From assembly GCA_001584585.1 (NCBI GenBank), contig LSYV01000003.1, positions 2,791,180 to 2,816,189 on the forward strand: 25,010 nt of DNA, in the 5' to 3' direction. This document shows positions 21,533 through 25,010 of the stretch, piece after piece. Made by a program: the position numbers and the translations under genes. Under the pieces are notes generated by a model. It ran no database searches and was not told the DNA's origin. It saw only the letters and a list, made by a program, of their open reading frames with translations. Positions within the stretch are counted from its first letter, which is position 1; every line of letters starts with the position of its first letter. This DNA is from Gonium pectorale (taxonomy: Eukaryota; Chlorophyta; Chlorophyceae; Chlamydomonadales; Volvocaceae).

Positions 21533-22196
21533 GGGCTGGAGGCTGAGGGGGGGGGGGGGCTGGATGGCCCCCGTGACACCGGGAGGAGTTGGGGGGTGGT
21601 TCGCGCGGTGAGCGAAACTTGGTGATTGGTGCAGAGGGTGCAGTTGGTAGGGCTGCGCGTGACCTTCAGACCGTGATGCACGACAAAAAAAACCCTGTCT
21701 GCCGAGCGCATGCTTCTATATGAACATTGTACATTATTTTGCGATAAAGTAAGTGGGAGCTGCGTAACGGCAGGCGAGTTGCACAGTTGCGGAGTTCCAA
21801 GCCCTTTGGAACGTCTTGAGGTTCCTACCAGGGCTGGTGCGGCTGCGCACGCAACTAGGTAGGTCTAAGCGTTTAGTTGCGGCCGGGCCTCATTTTGCGG
21901 ACTAGACACGTTCGTGTGGCCATGAGCAGGTCGACGGACCACGATTGCCCATCCGCGCCAAACGGCTGTGTTGGCGGGTTGCATGTTAATGATGTGTCGA
22001 CGGACGTTGGACCGTCAACTGAGCCGCGCCCTGTGCAAAAGGCTGTTGCACTGCTTGTCCCGCCAGGCGTTACAAGCAGAACAATGGCACTCGTACGCGG
22101 GGGACAGCGCTCTACCTGCCACATCGAACAAAATTCTTTGCCTGGCCACGTGCCCGCGCTGGGCCCGACACCAACTTTAGGCAACAACCATGCGCC
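21533..22196. other. Intergenic region before CYP97A
   Basis: Holds the 3' UTR of the four-helix gene and the upstream region of CYP97A, both on the plus strand. A lower-GC stretch at about 21680-21760 contains an eight-base A run and the AT-rich ATTGTACATTATTTTGCG region; it may mark the transcript end, but no exact TGTAA is present. No coding potential was seen. Confidence 0.4.
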
Positions 22197-24896
22197 ATGA
22201 CGTGCCCTGCCCCCGCCGCGCGGCGCCGCGCCCTGCCACCATCGGCTTCCATGCTGCAGGCGAAGTCGAACGGAGAACGTAGAATGTTGCACTCCGGGCG
22301 AAGCGGCCCGCGGCCAGCAGCACGGCGCCAGGGCGGCACGTGCTCGCCCCGTGTCGATGCCCCACGCTGCTGCTCGGCCGCCGGGCCCGCCCCCAGACAC
22401 CGTGCGGTCCCCTCCTCGCGGCCAGACGGTGCACGACAGGGCACTCCTCGCGGCCGGGCCCTCTCGCCGCCCTGCAGCGCCCCTCCGCAGCAGCAGGACG
22501 CGCCGCCCAGCGCCGCCTCTGACGCAGCCGCAGCTGCAGCTGGAGCGTCAGCGTCAGGTGGGTGCCTGGGCGGGCTGAGGTGTGCAGGGTGGCCCGGGCT
22601 CTCGCCCCCCGACCCCTCCCCCGCGCTGCACGGACGCCCGCCATCGCGCCTGGGCGGGCGGGGGCGGGGGCAGTAGAGCCGGGATGCGCGCAGCAGGCCG
22701 CAGCCGGGACACGCAGCCGGGGTGCGCGCCTGCGCAGCCCTGAAGGGGCGTGGTGGCATGTGCCGTTGCTGGGAGTGAGGGTTGAGGCGTCGGTTGATGG
22801 GCCGCGACTCGGGTGCTCCCTGTGCCCCGCCTGCCTGCCCGCCTGCCTGTCTGCCGCAGGTGCGGCGAAGGCCTCGCCGGCGGCTCGCAGCAGCTGGGGA
22901 CCGCTTGCCTGGCTGCAGGGGCGGGGGCGGCTGGCGGACCAGAGCAGCGACATCCCCGAGGTGCGGTGCGACTGCGCCCGAGGGGAGGGACGGCTGCTGC
23001 TGCGCTGTCGAGTGTGGCTCGGAAGACGACGCGCACCTCCATCGCACCGTATGGCCTGCGGACTCGAACTGACCCTTGAACCGTTTCCCCGATGCTCCCC
23101 AACGCGTGGCATTGGTTGGCAGTGAACGTCCAGGGCGAGGGGCGGCCGCTGCCTGCGTCGCTCGCGCGGGGCTGCCTCCCCCCCCCCCCAATCGGACCAA
23201 TGCCTCCATACACACCCACCTCTTCCCCATTCCTCCTCCTCCGCCTGCCCGTTCTTTTCCCCGACCGCCTCGCCGCCTCACCGCCACCTCCTCCAGGTCA
23301 GCGTTGACCTGGGCTCGGCCGTACGGGAGCCCATCTTCCAGCTGCTGTACCGCCTGTACGGGCAGTACGGCGCGCTGTTCCGCATGAAGCTGGGCCCCAA
23401 GACCTTCTTGGTGGTTTCGGATCCAGCTGCCGTGAAGCAGATCTTGGTGGGCAGCGTCGACTCGTTCAGCAAGGGCATCCTGGCGGAGATCCTTGAGTTC
23501 GTGATGGGCCAGGTGGGTCCCGGTGGAATGCCTTCTTCTGTTGTCTCTGTGAATTGCGCGGGGTGCGGAGACAGGCCTGTTAGAAATCGCACGATAGTCA
23601 GGTAGCCCATTTGTGTTCGGCACGGGGTCATGCAGGTGTGTTCGGCACGGGGTCATGCAGGGGTGGACGGGAGGGGCCGCGGCGGGGCGGGGCTTTGGTT
23701 GAGAGGTTAGCGTTAGGGGCAGTGTCGCGGGGTGGAGCGGTGTGGTACGGGACTGTGCGGGGCGGGGTGGGGTGGGGCGACCCAAGACCCCACTTTCGCG
23801 CCCGGGCGCGTGTGCGGAACCTGCTGTGGGAAAGACAGGTGCCGGAACCCGCCGCGGTGGGGCAGGATGGTGCAGCAGCAGGTGGGCGAGCGGAACGGGC
23901 GGACCGCTGGTCCGGGCGTCCTGCATTAGGGTAGACGGCGGCGACGGTAGTGACGGTGTCTTGACCCGGGGATGCCGCGCCGTTCCTGGGCAGCAGGCCT
24001 GGGCGACTGGGTAACGCCTCTGCCATACGTAGCTGCCGTGGTGCCGTGCCCTATCCGTGGCAATCCCACACCGCCGTCACCGGCAACACAGGCCGAGCTG
24101 CGGCCCCGTCAGTGGGGGAAGCGGGTGTGGGCGGCCACGCCCCTGTTATGGCTGCGGGATGCGGGCAAGCCGACACCGCCGCAAAGCCCGCACCCGGTGT
24201 CCCGACCCCGGCGTACCCACCCACCCACCCACCCACCCACCAACCCACCAACCCCACCCCAACACCGCCCCCCTGCTCCCCTCAGGGCCTGCTGGCAGCG
24301 GACGGGGCGCACTGGATCGCCCGGCGGCGGGTGGTGGCGCCGGCGCTGCACCGAGGGTGGGTGGGTGTGTTGGGGCGGAGGATGGGTGTGAGGGCGGCTG
24401 CCTGCGTGACCCGTATTGCCAGGCGGCACGATGTGGCGGCGTGGGTGCCCCTCGAGGTCCGGTGGGCAGCAGCCTGCGCGCGGGTGCGGCAACCGCGCAG
24501 GCCAGGGCCCCAGGCCGCAAGCTCCAAGCAGGCGACGATTGAGGCGGCCAAATGGTGTTGCACCCCACAAGGCGCCCGTTCGCTCGCGGCGTGGGGCCTC
24601 AGCGCCGCGCCCGTTGCTTCTCAGCCTTGACCCGCCGAGGCTAGGGGCCTGCACTTTCCTACACACCCCACCCACACACCTCGCCACTGGCGGCGGGTCC
24701 GCAGGTTCGTGGCCTCGCAGGTGGCGCTGTTTGGGCGGGCGGTGTCGCACGGGCTGCCGCAGCTCGAGGCGGCGGCCGCGGCCCGCGGGTCGGTGGAGAT
24801 GGAGTCGTTCTTCTCGCGCCTCTCGCTGGACGTGGTGGGCAAGGCCGTGTTCGACTACGAGTTCGACTCGCTGACGCACGACGACCCGACCATCCA
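22197..24896 (+). CDS. CYP97A: CYP97A-type carotenoid beta-ring hydroxylase, first five exons (3' end outside window)
   Basis: Exons: 22197-22557, 22860-22960, 23297-23512, 24286-24356, 24705-24896; all phases agree and about 313 residues are present. The first 120 residues are rich in Ala, Arg, Ser and Pro with few acids, as in a plastid transit peptide. The P450 part begins with SSWGPLAWLQGRG and DIPE, then LLYRLYGQYGALFRMKLGPK, FLVVSDPAAVKQIL, FSKGILAEILEFVMGQGLLA and AHWIARRRVVAPALH (the helix C W-x-x-x-R region), then VEMESFFSRLSLDVVGKAVF and DYEFDSLTHDDPTI. The wording KGILAEILEFVMG with LIPADG-like GLLAADG and VEMES places it with CYP97A (LUT5) rather than CYP97B or CYP97C. These enzymes hydroxylate the beta rings of carotenes on the way to lutein in the chloroplast. 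The oxygen-binding, ExxR and haem-cysteine motifs lie beyond the right edge. The start was chosen because its frame alone meets exon 2 in phase. Confidence 0.92.
23612..23661. repeat. Perfect 25-bp tandem duplication in CYP97A intron 3
   Basis: Two identical adjacent copies, 23612-23636 and 23637-23661, each beginning TGTGTTCGGCACGG. Noncoding; probably a recent local duplication. Confidence 0.95.
24216..24261 (+). repeat. CCCA microsatellite before CYP97A exon 4
   Basis: About six exact CCCA units followed by degenerate ones, directly upstream of the acceptor at 24285. It makes up much of the pyrimidine-rich tract of that intron, so length changes could affect splicing. Confidence 0.85.
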
Positions 24897-25010
24897 GTGG
24901 GGGGGGATGAGGGTCGAACGCGTGAGCGTCGTAAGCGCTTGTTTGGGGGGGACAGTGGCTCGGCGTTCGGGGGTCCGGAGGCGACGGGGAGGGCACGAGT
25001 TCACGGACGG

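Noticed and set aside
22112..23926. 604-codon open frame on the minus strand
   Set aside because: It runs antisense to the first three CYP97A exons and their introns. Its Pro/Arg/Ala-rich composition is what high-GC antisense frames give, and it has no motif.
24216..24261. Possible CRISPR-like or telomere-like repeat
   Set aside because: Simple CCCA microsatellite with no spacers and not the algal telomere unit.

Overview
This window is nuclear DNA of a green alga, most likely a volvocine relative of Chlamydomonas. The evidence is very high GC with lower-GC flanks, genes split into many short exons by 80-900 base introns with GTGAGT/GTGCGT-type donors and C-rich tracts before CAG acceptors, a TGTAA poly(A) signal, a ciliary dynein regulatory complex subunit, and a plastid CYP97 carotenoid hydroxylase. 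The species cannot be named from the sequence. No rRNA, tRNA, CRISPR array or intact transposon was seen. There is one run of N at 14091-14431.

Layout from left to right: (1) 5686 down to the left edge, minus strand: the 5' part of a large secreted protein resembling bacterial-type alpha-2-macroglobulins, in at least eleven exons. (2) 6172-6944, plus: DRC8, a two-exon ciliary EF-hand protein, divergent from gene 1 across 485 bases. (3) 10414-8533, minus: UNC50, a five-helix Golgi/ER protein in eight exons, convergent with DRC8. (4) 11444-17388, plus: a bestrophin-like membrane protein in ten exons, divergent from UNC50 across about 1 kb. (5) 18798-21532, plus: an unrecognised four-helix membrane protein in six exons with a cysteine-rich loop. 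(6) 22197 to the right edge, plus: the first five exons of a CYP97A-type carotenoid beta-ring hydroxylase.

Exon models were made by hand from splice consensus, codon phase and family resemblance. For DRC8, UNC50, the bestrophin-like gene and CYP97A every junction keeps phase, so these models are fairly firm. The alpha-2-macroglobulin-like gene has one junction (about 2610-2732) that does not splice cleanly, and the start and fourth exon of the four-helix gene are uncertain. The genes do not form a functional cluster: they look like an ordinary algal stretch holding a cilium gene, a secretory-pathway gene, two membrane-protein genes, a carotenoid enzyme and one unusual secreted protein. The most interesting items are the bacterial-type alpha-2-macroglobulin-like gene, the unrecognised four-helix gene with its frame-ambiguous exon, and a strong intronic hairpin at 16454-16490.
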